Assembly (NCBI RefSeq): GCF_003966155.1
Contig: NZ_RXNS01000007.1
Coordinates: 124,001-188,000 of the forward strand
Origin: Halomonas nitroreducens
Lineage (GTDB): Bacteria > Pseudomonadota > Gammaproteobacteria > Pseudomonadales > Halomonadaceae
Direction of reading: 5' to 3'
DNA length: 64,000 nucleotides
The notes under the pieces: generated by a model
Database searches by the model: none
What the model was told of the DNA's origin: nothing
Seen by the model: only the letters and a program-made list of their open reading frames with translations
Program-made: the position numbers and the translations under genes
Shown here: positions 43,070-51,721 of the stretch, in pieces
How the letters are laid out: each line of letters opens with the position of its first letter
Numbering within the stretch: the stretch's first letter is position 1

Positions 43070-43513
43070 TTGGATATCGAGACGGTCTTCGATGCGAGCT
43101 ATGCCCGGGTGCTGGAGCGCCAGGTCGACGGCAAGGGCTTCTTCGAGGCCTTCTACGAGCGCTTCGTCGCCGCCTCGCCGGAGGTGGCGACGAAGTTCCG
43201 ACACACTGACATGCATCGCCAGCAGGCCATGCTCAAGAAATCCTTCTACCACCTGCTGACCTTCTATGCCTCCAGCCATGCCGACTATTACCTGGACAAG
43301 GTGGCCATCAGCCACAACCGCCGGCATCTCGACATCCAGCCATCGCTCTACGACCTCTGGCTGGAGACGATGGTGGCGACCCTGCGCGACTTCGACCCGG
43401 CGTTCAGCGACGCGGTGGAACTGGCCTGGCGCCTGGTGATGACCCCGGGGATCGTCTACATGAAGTTCCACTACGAGCGGGACACGCCGGTCGGCGAGGA
43501 CGATAGCGCCTGA
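43070..43513 (+). CDS. Single-domain globin at the nir-nor boundary
   Basis: A 147-residue globin-family protein (about 15-130) with HNRRHLDIQPSLYDLW in the F-helix region, supplying a candidate proximal His. It starts at TTG, with GGGGAGG 6 nt upstream; no ATG gives a full globin. It lies 144 bp after nirN and 127 bp before nnrS. Binding of NO or O2 in a denitrifier is the natural guess; heme ligation is inferred. Confidence 0.78.
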   Translation: MDIETVFDASYARVLERQVDGKGFFEAFYERFVAASPEVATKFRHTDMHRQQAMLKKSFYHLLTFYASSHADYYLDKVAISHNRRHLDIQPSLYDLWLETMVATLRDFDPAFSDAVELAWRLVMTPGIVYMKFHYERDTPVGEDDSA

Positions 43514-43563
43514 GCGCGCCCGACCGCCTGGCAGGGCCATGGGCGTGGCATAAAGAAGCATGC

Positions 43564-43577
43564 TTGATGCCTGTCAT
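43564..43577 (+). promoter_or_regulatory. FNR/Dnr-type box before nnrS
   Basis: TTGAT-GCCT-GTCAT, 9 of 10, 63 nt before the nnrS ATG. The preceding bases (AAGAAGCATGCTTG) hold a short palindrome with partial NsrR half-site character. Confidence 0.6.
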
Positions 43578-43640
43578 GGTTTTTCCGACCCCGGCGAGCG
43601 CACAATGGCGATATCCAAGTGTTTCAGTCGGGTATTCGTC

Positions 43641-44837
43641 ATGACAGCCTCTTCCTTCTCGCCGGCGCGCCTGCCCCTGGCCCGCCTCGCCTTCCGTCCT
43701 TTCTTCCTGCTGGCCGCGCTGTTCGGGGTGGTCGCCCTGGTGGTCTGGCTGGCCTTCTGGCATGGCGACGTGCTGCTCAGACCCCAGGGTGGGCTGCTCT
43801 GGTGGCACCAGCACGAGATGCTGTTCGGCTTCGCCGCCGCCGTGGTGGCGGGCTTCTTGCTCACCGCCGTGCAGAACTGGACCGGCTTGCCGAGCCTGCG
43901 CGGCTGGCCCCTGCTGGCCCTGGCGGCGCTGTGGCTGGCCGGGCGGGTGCTGCTGGCCGTTCCGCTGGGGCTGCCGCCGCTGTTGCCGGCGCTGGTGGAC
44001 CTGGCCTTCCTGGTGGTGGTGGCGGCCGTCATGGCGCGACTGGTGATCGCCGCTCGGCGCTGGCGCAACCTGGTCTTCCTGCCTGCCCTCGGGCTGCTGG
44101 TCCTGGCCAACCTGGCGATGCATCTCGGGGTCCTGCAGGGGGATGCCGCGCTGATCCGCCAAGGGGCCTACCTGGCGGTGCTGTTGATCACCGCCCTGAT
44201 GGTGGTGATCGGCGGCCGGGTGATTCCGATGTTCACCGCCAATCGCCTGGGACGTCCCCGGCCGGCGCCGTTGCCCTGGCTGGAGCGGCTGACCCTGGGC
44301 AGCATGGCGGCACTGGTGCTGGCCCAGCTGGCCGCCGTGCTGGGCCTGGTCCTGCCCGGCGCGGGGCTCGCCGGGTTGACGGGGCTCGCGGCAGTGGCCA
44401 ATACCCTGCGACTGGCCCGTTGGGATGGACTCCACACCCGCCGCGAGCCGCTGCTCTGGGGCCTGCATGCCAGCTACGCCTTCCTCTGCCTGGGGCTGGC
44501 CATGTGGGCCCTGGCGGCGCTGGGTGCCTTCCGCGTCGAGTTGGCCGTGCATGCGCTGACCATCGGCGGCATGGGCACCATGATGCTGGCGATGATGGCA
44601 CGGGTCTCGCTGGGCCACACCGGTCGCTCCATCCGCAGCCTGCCGGGCATCGGCGTGGCCCTGGGGCTGCTGATCGCCGCCGCCGTCCTGCGCTCGCCGG
44701 TGCTGGCGGTATATCCCGGCATCAGCCACTGGACCTACAATCTGGGCATTATCTTCTGGTGCCTGGCCTACGCGATCTTTCTGCTCCACTACACGCTGCC
44801 GCTGAGCACCGCCCGGCTGGACGGCAAGGACGGCTGA
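43641..44837 (+). CDS. nnrS: NnrS, heme-copper membrane protein for NO tolerance
   Basis: A 398-residue membrane protein with about 12 spans and the NnrS hallmarks LAFRPFFLLAA, WHQHEMLFGF, FTANRLG and HALTIGGMGTMMLAMMARV. NnrS proteins bind heme and copper and relieve NO stress. I chose the ATG at 43641 because the family starts just before the PARLPLARLAFRPFF stretch; an in-frame ATG lies at 43605. Confidence 0.94.
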   Translation: MTASSFSPARLPLARLAFRPFFLLAALFGVVALVVWLAFWHGDVLLRPQGGLLWWHQHEMLFGFAAAVVAGFLLTAVQNWTGLPSLRGWPLLALAALWLAGRVLLAVPLGLPPLLPALVDLAFLVVVAAVMARLVIAARRWRNLVFLPALGLLVLANLAMHLGVLQGDAALIRQGAYLAVLLITALMVVIGGRVIPMFTANRLGRPRPAPLPWLERLTLGSMAALVLAQLAAVLGLVLPGAGLAGLTGLAAVANTLRLARWDGLHTRREPLLWGLHASYAFLCLGLAMWALAALGAFRVELAVHALTIGGMGTMMLAMMARVSLGHTGRSIRSLPGIGVALGLLIAAAVLRSPVLAVYPGISHWTYNLGIIFWCLAYAIFLLHYTLPLSTARLDGKDG

Positions 44838-44842
44838 TTCCC

Positions 44843-45229
44843 ATGGAGCACTATGCCCTGATCAAGCACCTGCACATGAGCGCCGCGGCCCTGAGCCTGG
44901 GACTCTTCCTGGTGCGGGCCTGGTGGTCGGTACGCGCCTCGCCGAACCTTGCCCGGCGCTGGGTGCGGGTGCTACCTCACCTGGTCGATAGCGCGCTGCT
45001 GGGGCTCGGGGTCTGGCTGATGGTGGCCCTCTCGCTGTGGCCCCATCAGCAGCCCTGGCTGGCCGCCAAGCTGCTCGCCCTGCTGGCGTATATCGGCCTC
45101 GGCACGCTGGCCATCAAGCGCGGCCGGACACCGGCGGTGCGCGGCGTGGCGGCACTGGCCGCCCTGGCCGTGTTCGCCTTCATGGTGGGCGCGGCGGTCC
45201 AGCACAGCCCGTTGTCCTGGCTGGCCTGA
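44843..45229 (+). CDS. SirB2-family membrane protein
   Basis: A 128-residue protein with four hydrophobic spans and the SirB2-type start (HYALIKHLHMSAAALSL). Function unknown. SirB2-like proteins are often near denitrification or heme-copper genes. It lies 5 nt after nnrS, so the two are probably co-transcribed. Confidence 0.78.
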   Translation: MEHYALIKHLHMSAAALSLGLFLVRAWWSVRASPNLARRWVRVLPHLVDSALLGLGVWLMVALSLWPHQQPWLAAKLLALLAYIGLGTLAIKRGRTPAVRGVAALAALAVFAFMVGAAVQHSPLSWLA

Positions 45230-45280
45230 GCCGGGCCCTCCTATACTGACTCCGCCATTTCCCGATAGAAGGACGATGTC

Positions 45281-45601
45281 ATGTCGAGACAGGAACTTCC
45301 CGCCGGCGCCGGCCTGGTGGCCGAGCAGTACCCCGAGGTCTGGGACGCCTTCACGGCGCTGGGCAAGGCCTGTGCCGAGAGTGGCCCCCTGGACGCGCGC
45401 ACCCGTCGCCTGGTCAAGCTGGCCCTGGCCGTGGGTGCCGGCTCGGAGGGCGCCGTGCACTCCCATGTGCGGCGGGCGCTGGAAGAGGGCGAGTCCGCCG
45501 CGGCTCTCGAGCAGGTGGCCATGCTGGCCGTTCCCACCCTGGGCCTGCCCGGCGGCGTGGCCGCCCTGACCTGGATCCAGGACATCACCAGCGACCGCTG
45601 A
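45281..45601 (+). CDS. Carboxymuconolactone decarboxylase-like protein without catalytic Cys
   Basis: A 106-residue CMD/AhpD-fold protein with RLVKLALAVGAGSEGAVHSHVRRAL. The CxxC of peroxidase-active AhpD relatives is replaced by non-Cys residues (GAVHSH), and the protein has only one Cys, elsewhere. A thiol-peroxidase role is therefore unlikely. AGAAGGAC precedes the ATG. A palindrome (GGCTTCCGGAAGCC, 45622-45635) follows and may end the transcript before norC. Confidence 0.75.
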   Translation: MSRQELPAGAGLVAEQYPEVWDAFTALGKACAESGPLDARTRRLVKLALAVGAGSEGAVHSHVRRALEEGESAAALEQVAMLAVPTLGLPGGVAALTWIQDITSDR

Positions 45602-45661
45602 GGGCCCTACCGATGGCTGGCGGCTTCCGGAAGCCACCATGAACTCTCCTGGTGACAGGAA

Positions 45662-45675
45662 TTGATCGGTGTCAT
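45662..45675 (+). promoter_or_regulatory. FNR/Dnr-type box for norCB
   Basis: TTGAT-CGGT-GTCAT, 9 of 10. Class II spacing predicts a start near 45710, inside the NsrR operator. Confidence 0.7.
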
Positions 45676-45705
45676 GGTTCGGCGGGCCAAGGAGCTGCTA
45701 GGATT

Positions 45706-45728
45706 AACATGTATTATATATGCATCTT
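45706..45728 (+). promoter_or_regulatory. NsrR operator over the predicted norC start site
   Basis: Exact 11-1-11 geometry, halves AACATGTATTA and ATATGCATCTT, matching 18 of 22 consensus positions. It would block transcription activated from the box 31 bp upstream until NO is present. Confidence 0.75.
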
Positions 45729-45779
45729 AGTGACGCTGTGATGATGATGGCGTCGCCATTCGAGCGAGGGGGGAAGTCC

Positions 45780-46232
45780 ATGGCCGAAGGTCTCACCAAG
45801 TCGGCGGCCCGCAACATCTTCTATGGCGGGTCGCTGTTCTTCTTTCTGCTGTTCGCCGCGCTGACGGCCCACAGCCACTGGTACATGGTCACCGATTCCA
45901 CCGACAGTGCCGGGCTTACCGAATCGGTGGTCCATGGCAAGGAGGTGTGGGAGGAGAACATGTGCATCAACTGCCACAGCATCATGGGCGAGGGCGCCTA
46001 TTTCGCCCCCGAGCTGGGCAACGTCTGGACGCGTTACGGCGGCCGGGAGAACCCCGAGGCGGCTCGCGCTGGCCTCATTGCCTGGATGAAGGCCCAGCCG
46101 CTTGGCGCGCCGGGTCGGCGGCAGATGCCGCAGTTCGACCTCAGTGACGAGGAGCTCAGCGCCCTGATCGACTTCCTGGAGTGGACCGACGGCATCGACG
46201 CTCAGGACTGGCCACCACATCCCGCCGGCTAA
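45780..46232 (+). CDS. norC: NorC, cytochrome c subunit of NO reductase
   Basis: A 150-residue membrane-anchored cytochrome c with one N-terminal span (about residues 14-32) and heme motif CINCHS (about residue 61). It passes electrons to NorB. The ATG at 45780 follows GAGGGGGGAAG and matches the family start MAEGLTKSAARNIFYGG; upstream in-frame codons overlap the operator. Confidence 0.95.
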   Translation: MAEGLTKSAARNIFYGGSLFFFLLFAALTAHSHWYMVTDSTDSAGLTESVVHGKEVWEENMCINCHSIMGEGAYFAPELGNVWTRYGGRENPEAARAGLIAWMKAQPLGAPGRRQMPQFDLSDEELSALIDFLEWTDGIDAQDWPPHPAG

Positions 46233-46271
46233 GCCGCCAGCGCTTCGGATGACGCAAGGAGACCCATAGCG

Positions 46272-47627
46272 ATGAAATACGAGACCCAGAGGGTGGCCCT
46301 GCCCTTCTTCATGGTGGCCATGGCGCTGTTCGCGCTGCAGATCGTGTTCGGCCTGCTGGCCGCCACCGTCTATGCCTGGCCCAACTTCATGGCCGAGCTG
46401 ATGCCCTTCAACATCATGCGCGTCAGCCATACCAACCTGCTGATCGTCTGGCTGCTGCTCGGCTTCATGGGCAGCACCTACTACCTTATGCCGGAAGAGG
46501 CCGAACAGGAGATCCACAGCCCCGGGCTGGCCTACCTGCAGCTGGCCATCTTCGCCTTCGCCGGCGCCGCGGCCATCGTCGGCTACCAGTTCGGGATCCA
46601 CGAGGGCCGCGAGTTCCTCGAGCAGCCGTTCTGGGTCAAGGTGCTGATCACCATCTCCTTTTTGATGTTCCTCTTCAACACCAGCATGACCCTGGCCAAG
46701 GGCCGCAAGACCGCCATCAACCTGGTGCTGATGCTGGGCCTGTGGCTGGCCGCGGTGTTCTGGCTGTTCGCCTTCTACAATCCGACCAACCTGGCCGTGG
46801 ACAAGCTCTACTGGTGGTGGGTCGTGCACCTCTGGGTCGAGGGCGTCTGGGAGCTGATCATGGCCTCGCTGCTGGGCTACCTGCTGATCAAGATGACCGG
46901 CGTCGATCGCGAGGTGATCGAGAAGTGGCTCTATGTCATCGTCGGCCTGTCACTGTTCTCCGGCCTGCTGGGCACCGGGCACCACTACTACTGGATCGGC
47001 GCGCCGAGCTACTGGCAGCCCATCGGCAGCATCTTCTCCACCCTGGAGGTGATTCCCTTCTTCGCCATGGTGGTGTTCGCCTTCACCATGTTCTGGAAGG
47101 GCAGTCGCAACCATCCCAACAAGGCCGCCATGCTGTGGGCCCTGGGCTGCCCGACCATCGCCTTCTTCGGCGCCGGCGTGTGGGGCTTCATGCACACCCT
47201 GTCGTGGATCAACTACTATAGCCACGGCACCCAGGTCACCGCCGCCCATGGCCACCTGGCCTTCTACGGGGCCTACGTGATGCTGATCCTCGGCATCATC
47301 ACCTTCGCCATGCCGCAGTTGCGTCGCGTCCAGCCCTACAACCAGGTGCTGAACATGTGGGGCTTCTGGATCATGACCTCGGCGATGTGCTTCATGACCT
47401 TCACCCTGACCTTCGCCGGGGTGGTGCAGACCCACCTGCAGCGAGTGCTGGGCATGAACTACATGGAGGTGCAGGACCAGCTCGGCCTCTTCTACATGAT
47501 GCGCCTGGGCGCCGGTATCGCGGTGGCCGTCGGGGCGATCATGCTGATCTACGCCTTCTTCGGCCCGGCTCGCGAGCAGGTGCCGGCCGGTGGCACCCAG
47601 CTGACCGCAGGCCCCGAGCACACCTGA
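46272..47627 (+). CDS. norB: NorB, catalytic subunit of cytochrome c-dependent NO reductase
   Basis: A 451-residue heme-copper-family protein with 12 spans. The His for heme b, b3 and FeB are visible (SHTNLLIVW, WWWVVHLWVEGVWE, GTGHHYYW, AAHGHLAFYG), with the Glu of HLWVEGVWE lining the active site. It reduces 2 NO to N2O. It has no N-terminal quinol-binding extension, so it is cNOR, consistent with norC 39 nt upstream. Confidence 0.97.
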   Translation: MKYETQRVALPFFMVAMALFALQIVFGLLAATVYAWPNFMAELMPFNIMRVSHTNLLIVWLLLGFMGSTYYLMPEEAEQEIHSPGLAYLQLAIFAFAGAAAIVGYQFGIHEGREFLEQPFWVKVLITISFLMFLFNTSMTLAKGRKTAINLVLMLGLWLAAVFWLFAFYNPTNLAVDKLYWWWVVHLWVEGVWELIMASLLGYLLIKMTGVDREVIEKWLYVIVGLSLFSGLLGTGHHYYWIGAPSYWQPIGSIFSTLEVIPFFAMVVFAFTMFWKGSRNHPNKAAMLWALGCPTIAFFGAGVWGFMHTLSWINYYSHGTQVTAAHGHLAFYGAYVMLILGIITFAMPQLRRVQPYNQVLNMWGFWIMTSAMCFMTFTLTFAGVVQTHLQRVLGMNYMEVQDQLGLFYMMRLGAGIAVAVGAIMLIYAFFGPAREQVPAGGTQLTAGPEHT

Positions 47628-47632
47628 CCACC

Positions 47633-47655
47633 CGAGGGCCCCGTGGGGGCCCTCG
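47633..47655 (+). terminator. Hairpin between norB and norQ
   Basis: A 10-bp perfect stem (CGAGGGCCCC / GGGGCCCTCG) with a 3-nt loop directly after norB, followed by TCCGTTC. It may attenuate or stabilise, giving more norCB than norQD message. Confidence 0.5.
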
Positions 47656-47683
47656 TCCGTTCACCCAGACGGGAGTGACCCCC

Positions 47684-48496
47684 ATGCCGCTTTCCTCCGT
47701 GGCCGCCAACGCCGGCGAGCAGGAGATTCCCTACTACCAGAGTGTCGGCAACGAGTGCACCATGTTCGAGCAGGCGTTCCAGCAGCGCCTGCCCATGCTG
47801 CTCAAGGGGCCGACCGGCTGCGGCAAGACCCGCTTCGTCAGCCACATGGCGGCGAAACTCGGCAAGCCGCTGTTCACCGTCTCCTGCCACGACGACCTGA
47901 CCGCCGCCGACCTCACGGGCCGCTACCTGCTGCAGGGCGGCGAGACCCGCTGGGTCGACGGCCCGCTGACCCGTGCGGTGCGCGAGGGTGGCATCTGCTA
48001 CCTCGACGAGGTGGTGGAGGCCCGCAAGGACGTCAGCGTGGTGCTGCATCCGTTGACCGACGATCGACGCCTGCTGCCGCTGGAGCGCACCGGCGAGCTG
48101 CTCGAGGCGCCGGACGATTTCATGCTGGTGGTCTCCTACAACCCCGGCTACCAGCACATCCTCAAGTCTCTCAAGCCCAGCACCCGCCAACGCTTCGTGG
48201 CGATGTCCTTCGACTTCCCGCCGCCGGCGGTGGAGCGCGAGATCGTCGCCCGGGAGAGCGGCCTGGCTGCCGAGCGCTGCGCGGCCCTGGTCAACCTGGC
48301 GGCCAGCCTGCGCGCCATGAAGGGGCAGGACCTGGAGGAGGGCGTCTCCACCCGGCTGCTGGTCTACTGCGCGACCCTGATCCGTGCCGGCATGCCGATC
48401 CTCGATGCCGCCCGGGCCACCCTGGTGGAACCGCTCTCGGATGACGCGGACGTCCAGGAGGGACTGATGGAAGCCATTCAGGCCACGTTTGGCTAA
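47684..48496 (+). CDS. norQ: NorQ, AAA+ ATPase for NO reductase activation
   Basis: A 270-residue MoxR/CbbQ-type ATPase with Walker A GPTGCGKT, ICYLDEV as Walker B and STRQRFV as sensor region. NorQ with NorD inserts or activates FeB in NorB. The ATG at 47684 follows GGGAG. The upstream open frame runs through norB and is rejected. Confidence 0.94.
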   Translation: MPLSSVAANAGEQEIPYYQSVGNECTMFEQAFQQRLPMLLKGPTGCGKTRFVSHMAAKLGKPLFTVSCHDDLTAADLTGRYLLQGGETRWVDGPLTRAVREGGICYLDEVVEARKDVSVVLHPLTDDRRLLPLERTGELLEAPDDFMLVVSYNPGYQHILKSLKPSTRQRFVAMSFDFPPPAVEREIVARESGLAAERCAALVNLAASLRAMKGQDLEEGVSTRLLVYCATLIRAGMPILDAARATLVEPLSDDADVQEGLMEAIQATFG

Positions 48497-48532
48497 GAAG
48501 AGGCCGATTGCGTGCCGCCGGGGCAGGTCGAA

Positions 48533-48595
48533 GAGGAGGTCATTTGCCAGGGATGGCAAATGTAGCGCCCAGGGAAGGGTTTACAGCGCCTCCTC
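48533..48595. repeat. REP-like palindromic intergenic element between norQ and norD
   Basis: An inner perfect hairpin (CATTTGCCA-GGGA-TGGCAAATG, 48541-48562) sits inside outer arms GAGGAGG / CCTCCTC. The middle reads TAGCGCCCAGGGAAGGGTT, resembling dispersed intergenic repeats I recall from halomonads and pseudomonads. It may also act on norQ-norD message stability. Confidence 0.5.
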
Positions 48596-48658
48596 GTAGC
48601 CCTGCGCCCGGTAAGCGTTACGTCAATCCATCTCGACACGTTCATCAGGAGGCTATGG

Positions 48659-50605
48659 ATGCTGGACTTTCTTGAGGTCGAGGAGACCGTCGGCCGTTTC
48701 TGGCACCGCTGGGCCTCCGGCGCGGCGAGCTATCCGGACCACCCCGAGGCGGCGGTGACCCTCGAGAGCCTGCGCCCCATGCTCGGCGTCTTCTTCCGCG
48801 CCGGTGGCGGTGAGGCGGGAGTCGAGGTGGCCGCCATCGCCCGGCGCGCCTCGGCGCACCGGCTGAGCCTGCGCCAGCGGCTGGGGCTCGACGAGGAGGA
48901 CCTCGACCAGGCCCGGCGTGACGAGGAGCACCTGCTGCTGCCGCCGCGCCTGGCGCTCTTCCCCGAGGCGTCCCTCAACCGCGACCTCTATCTCTGGCTC
49001 ACAGCCTTCCTGGCCGAGGCCCGGCCGGTGGCACTTGCCGCGGACCCGCTGCAGGCCGATCTGCAGCGCCTGCGCGAGGCGCGCCGTACCGCGCGGGCGG
49101 CGCTGGCGCGCTTCCCGGGGCTGACGGATCGCTACGTGCGGCTGGGTGGCGAGCTGCTGGCGATCCGCCCGCGGCGCCGGCGGCTGCCGCCCCGCGAGGC
49201 GGATCTGGAGGCCGCCCTGCGCGCAGAGCTGGGCGCGCCCGACCCCGAGGGGGAGTGGGCCCAGGCCATGCAGCGGGCGATCCGCGAGGAACGCTTCCCC
49301 CTGGGCGACTTCCAGGCACCGCGCGGCTACCGGCCGATGCTGCCGGTCCCGCTGTGGGGCCAGGCCATCACCCTGGGCACCCGCGACGGGGCCCGCGAGG
49401 CCACGCTGGACGACGACGAGGAGCTGGCCAGCGCCGGCGCCTCCCCCGAGGACGACCAGGGCAAGCGCAAGGCCGACCGCCGCGAGCAGGACCAGGCCGA
49501 CCGCGACGACCCGCTGATCCTCAATGCCTCGGAGAAGATGCTCTCCTGGGCGGAGATGGTGAACCTCAACCGCCACGTGGAAGACGAGGAAGAGGAGGAG
49601 GCCAGGCAGGCCGCCGACCAGATCGACGAGATCGTGCTGACGCCCAACCGCAAGAAGGCGGCCTCCCGGCTCAAGCTCGACCTCGACCTGGCGCCGGACG
49701 AGGCCTCCGGCGGCCGGCTGACGGGGCGCCATACCTACCCCGAGTGGAACCATCGCCGCCAGGCCTACCTGCCCGACCACTGCGTGGTGCTCAGCGACGT
49801 GCAGAGCGAGGAGGGGGAGGACTGGACGCCCGACGAGAGCACCCGTCGACGCATCCGCCGGGTGCGCCGTGAATTCGAGGCGCTGCGCCCGCGCCGCGAG
49901 CTGCTGCGCGGCCAGCTGGACGGCAGCGAGCTGGACATGGATGCGGTGATCCGCTCCCGCTGCGACCTGGCCGCCACGGGGGAGGCCAGCGACCGGCTCT
50001 ACCTGGACAGCCGCACCCAGGCCCGTGACCTGGCGGTCTCGATCCTGGTGGACGTCTCGCTTTCCACCGAGGCCTGGCTGGAGGATCGTCGCGTGCTGGA
50101 CGTGGCCAAGGAGGCGCTGCTGGTGCTGGGCCACGGACTGGCGGGCTGCGGCGACGACTATGCCATCCACAGCTTCACCTCCCAGCGGCGCCACAAGGTG
50201 TGGGTCAATACCCTCAAGGACTTCGATGAACCCATGGGTGATCGTGTCTCGCGGCGCATCGCCGCCCTCAAGCCGGGCTCCTACACCCGCATGGGGCCGG
50301 CGATTCGCCATCTGGCCGGCCAGCTGGCCGAACGGCCCAACCGGCATCGGCTGCTGCTGCTGTTGACCGACGGCAAGCCCAACGACAACGACTACTACGA
50401 GGGCCGCTACGGTATCGAGGACACCCGCAAGGCGGTGCTCGAGGCACGCCGCCAGGAGGTGCGGGTATTCGGGGTGACCATCGACCGCGAGGCGGGGCGC
50501 TACATCCCCCACCTGTTCGGCCGCGGTGGCTATGCCATCGTTCAGCGTCCCGAGCACCTCTCCCTGGCGTTACCGGGGATCTACCGCCAGATCATTGCCA
50601 CCTGA
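48659..50605 (+). CDS. norD: NorD, VWA-domain NO reductase activation protein
   Basis: A 648-residue cytoplasmic protein. The first 470 residues are charged and helical, with an acidic linker about residues 240-330. The C-terminal von Willebrand A domain has the MIDAS DVSLS and LTDGKP. It is the partner of NorQ. The ATG at 48659 has AGGAGG 6 nt upstream. Confidence 0.95.
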   Translation: MLDFLEVEETVGRFWHRWASGAASYPDHPEAAVTLESLRPMLGVFFRAGGGEAGVEVAAIARRASAHRLSLRQRLGLDEEDLDQARRDEEHLLLPPRLALFPEASLNRDLYLWLTAFLAEARPVALAADPLQADLQRLREARRTARAALARFPGLTDRYVRLGGELLAIRPRRRRLPPREADLEAALRAELGAPDPEGEWAQAMQRAIREERFPLGDFQAPRGYRPMLPVPLWGQAITLGTRDGAREATLDDDEELASAGASPEDDQGKRKADRREQDQADRDDPLILNASEKMLSWAEMVNLNRHVEDEEEEEARQAADQIDEIVLTPNRKKAASRLKLDLDLAPDEASGGRLTGRHTYPEWNHRRQAYLPDHCVVLSDVQSEEGEDWTPDESTRRRIRRVRREFEALRPRRELLRGQLDGSELDMDAVIRSRCDLAATGEASDRLYLDSRTQARDLAVSILVDVSLSTEAWLEDRRVLDVAKEALLVLGHGLAGCGDDYAIHSFTSQRRHKVWVNTLKDFDEPMGDRVSRRIAALKPGSYTRMGPAIRHLAGQLAERPNRHRLLLLLTDGKPNDNDYYEGRYGIEDTRKAVLEARRQEVRVFGVTIDREAGRYIPHLFGRGGYAIVQRPEHLSLALPGIYRQIIAT

Positions 50606-50616
50606 GGAGGTCTGCC

Positions 50617-50826
50617 ATGGCACCCAACGCTCGACTCCTGCTCGCCGTGGCGATCTGGCTGATCGCCGCCACGGGGGTGGTGCTGCCGCTCGTATGGCTG
50701 ATCAACACCCGCGACTGGGGGGTGGTCCTGATGCTGGTCGTGCCCTTCGCGGTCTACGGGCTGCTGCGTCTGGGGCGGGCCCTGGAGGGCTGGGCCAGGG
50801 CCACGCCGCCACCCTCGAGCCACTGA
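50617..50826 (+). CDS. Small two-span membrane protein after norD
   Basis: A 69-residue protein with two hydrophobic segments (about 6-28 and 34-52) and a short polar tail. GAGGAGG lies 6 nt before its ATG, and it starts 11 nt after norD, so it is probably the last gene of norCBQD. No family recognised. It converges on norF with a 15-nt gap. Confidence 0.7.
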   Translation: MAPNARLLLAVAIWLIAATGVVLPLVWLINTRDWGVVLMLVVPFAVYGLLRLGRALEGWARATPPPSSH

Positions 50827-50841
50827 GGCACCTGGCCGGTG

Positions 50842-51132
50842 TCAGCTCAGCCGCGCGGCCAGGTAGCCGCCGGCGATCAGCGCCAGCGTCAGCACCACCA
50901 ATCCCACGAAGGCTCCCCGCCAGGCCGGGGTGGCAACGCGCAGGTTGAGATAGACCATCAGCAGCCGCTGGACCTTATAGCCGGTGGCGGCGACCACCAG
51001 GCCCGCCGACCACAGCGGCAGCGCTTGCCAGCTGTTCTGGTCCAGGCGCGCCGAGACCATCGAGAGCAGCGTCAGGGCCATCAGCGTGGCCCAGGTCGCG
51101 AGCAGTCGGCGGGTGCCGGGCAGTGCGGTCAT
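50842..51132 (-). CDS. norF: NorF-like small membrane protein
   Basis: A 96-residue protein with three spans resembling cytochrome oxidase subunit IV / NorF proteins. It follows norE by 2 nt. NorEF are accessory proteins that raise NO reductase activity. The ATG at 51132 is fixed by its position after norE; the long upstream frame lies within norE. Confidence 0.8.
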   Translation of the reverse strand: MTALPGTRRLLATWATLMALTLLSMVSARLDQNSWQALPLWSAGLVVAATGYKVQRLLMVYLNLRVATPAWRGAFVGLVVLTLALIAGGYLAARLS

Positions 51133-51134
51133 GG

Positions 51135-51719
51135 TCACCTCAACAGATAGAGCAGCGGATAGAGCAGGATCCAGATCAGGTCGACCATGTGCCAGAAGGC
51201 CGCGGCGGTCTCCACATTCTCGGTGGAGGTGCGCCAGCTCACCAGCGCCAGCAGCGCCAGGCCGAACAGCACATGGGCGAAGTGGAAGGCAGTGAGCCCG
51301 TAGTAGAAGCCGAAGAAGGCGTTGGTCTCCGGGGTGATCCCGGCGGCGAACTTGCCGGCATATTCCACCCCCTTGATCACGCCGAACAGCACGCCCAGCG
51401 CCATGGAGGCGCCCAGCCACTGGCGGGCACGGCGAATTTGCGCATGGTTCACCGCCTCCACCGCCAGGGCCACGCAGAGCCCGCTGGTCAGCAGTACCAG
51501 GGTGTTGAGGCCGCCCATCAGCGGGTCGAGCTGGCGCTGTGAGACGTCGAAGAGTGCCGTCGCGGTGACCCGCTCCGCGGCATAGAGCGCGAAGAAGGCG
51601 CTGAAGACCAGCATCTCGCTGAGGATCAGCACCCACATCAGCGGGTTGCCGGGCAGCGTGGACAGCGGGCCCCATCCCGGGTTCGGCACGCGCCGGAGGG
51701 ATGCGTATGGCGTGGTCAT
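51135..51719 (-). CDS. norE: NorE, cytochrome oxidase subunit III-like protein
   Basis: A 194-residue membrane protein with five spans and the COX3-type motifs NPLMWVLILSEMLVF, FGFYYGLTAFHFAHVLFG and WHMVDLIWILLYPLLYL. NorE is an accessory to cNOR. The ATG at 51719 starts the family N-terminus. It follows the 143-residue gene by 2 nt. Confidence 0.88.
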   Translation of the reverse strand: MTTPYASLRRVPNPGWGPLSTLPGNPLMWVLILSEMLVFSAFFALYAAERVTATALFDVSQRQLDPLMGGLNTLVLLTSGLCVALAVEAVNHAQIRRARQWLGASMALGVLFGVIKGVEYAGKFAAGITPETNAFFGFYYGLTAFHFAHVLFGLALLALVSWRTSTENVETAAAFWHMVDLIWILLYPLLYLLR

Positions 51720-51721
51720 GC

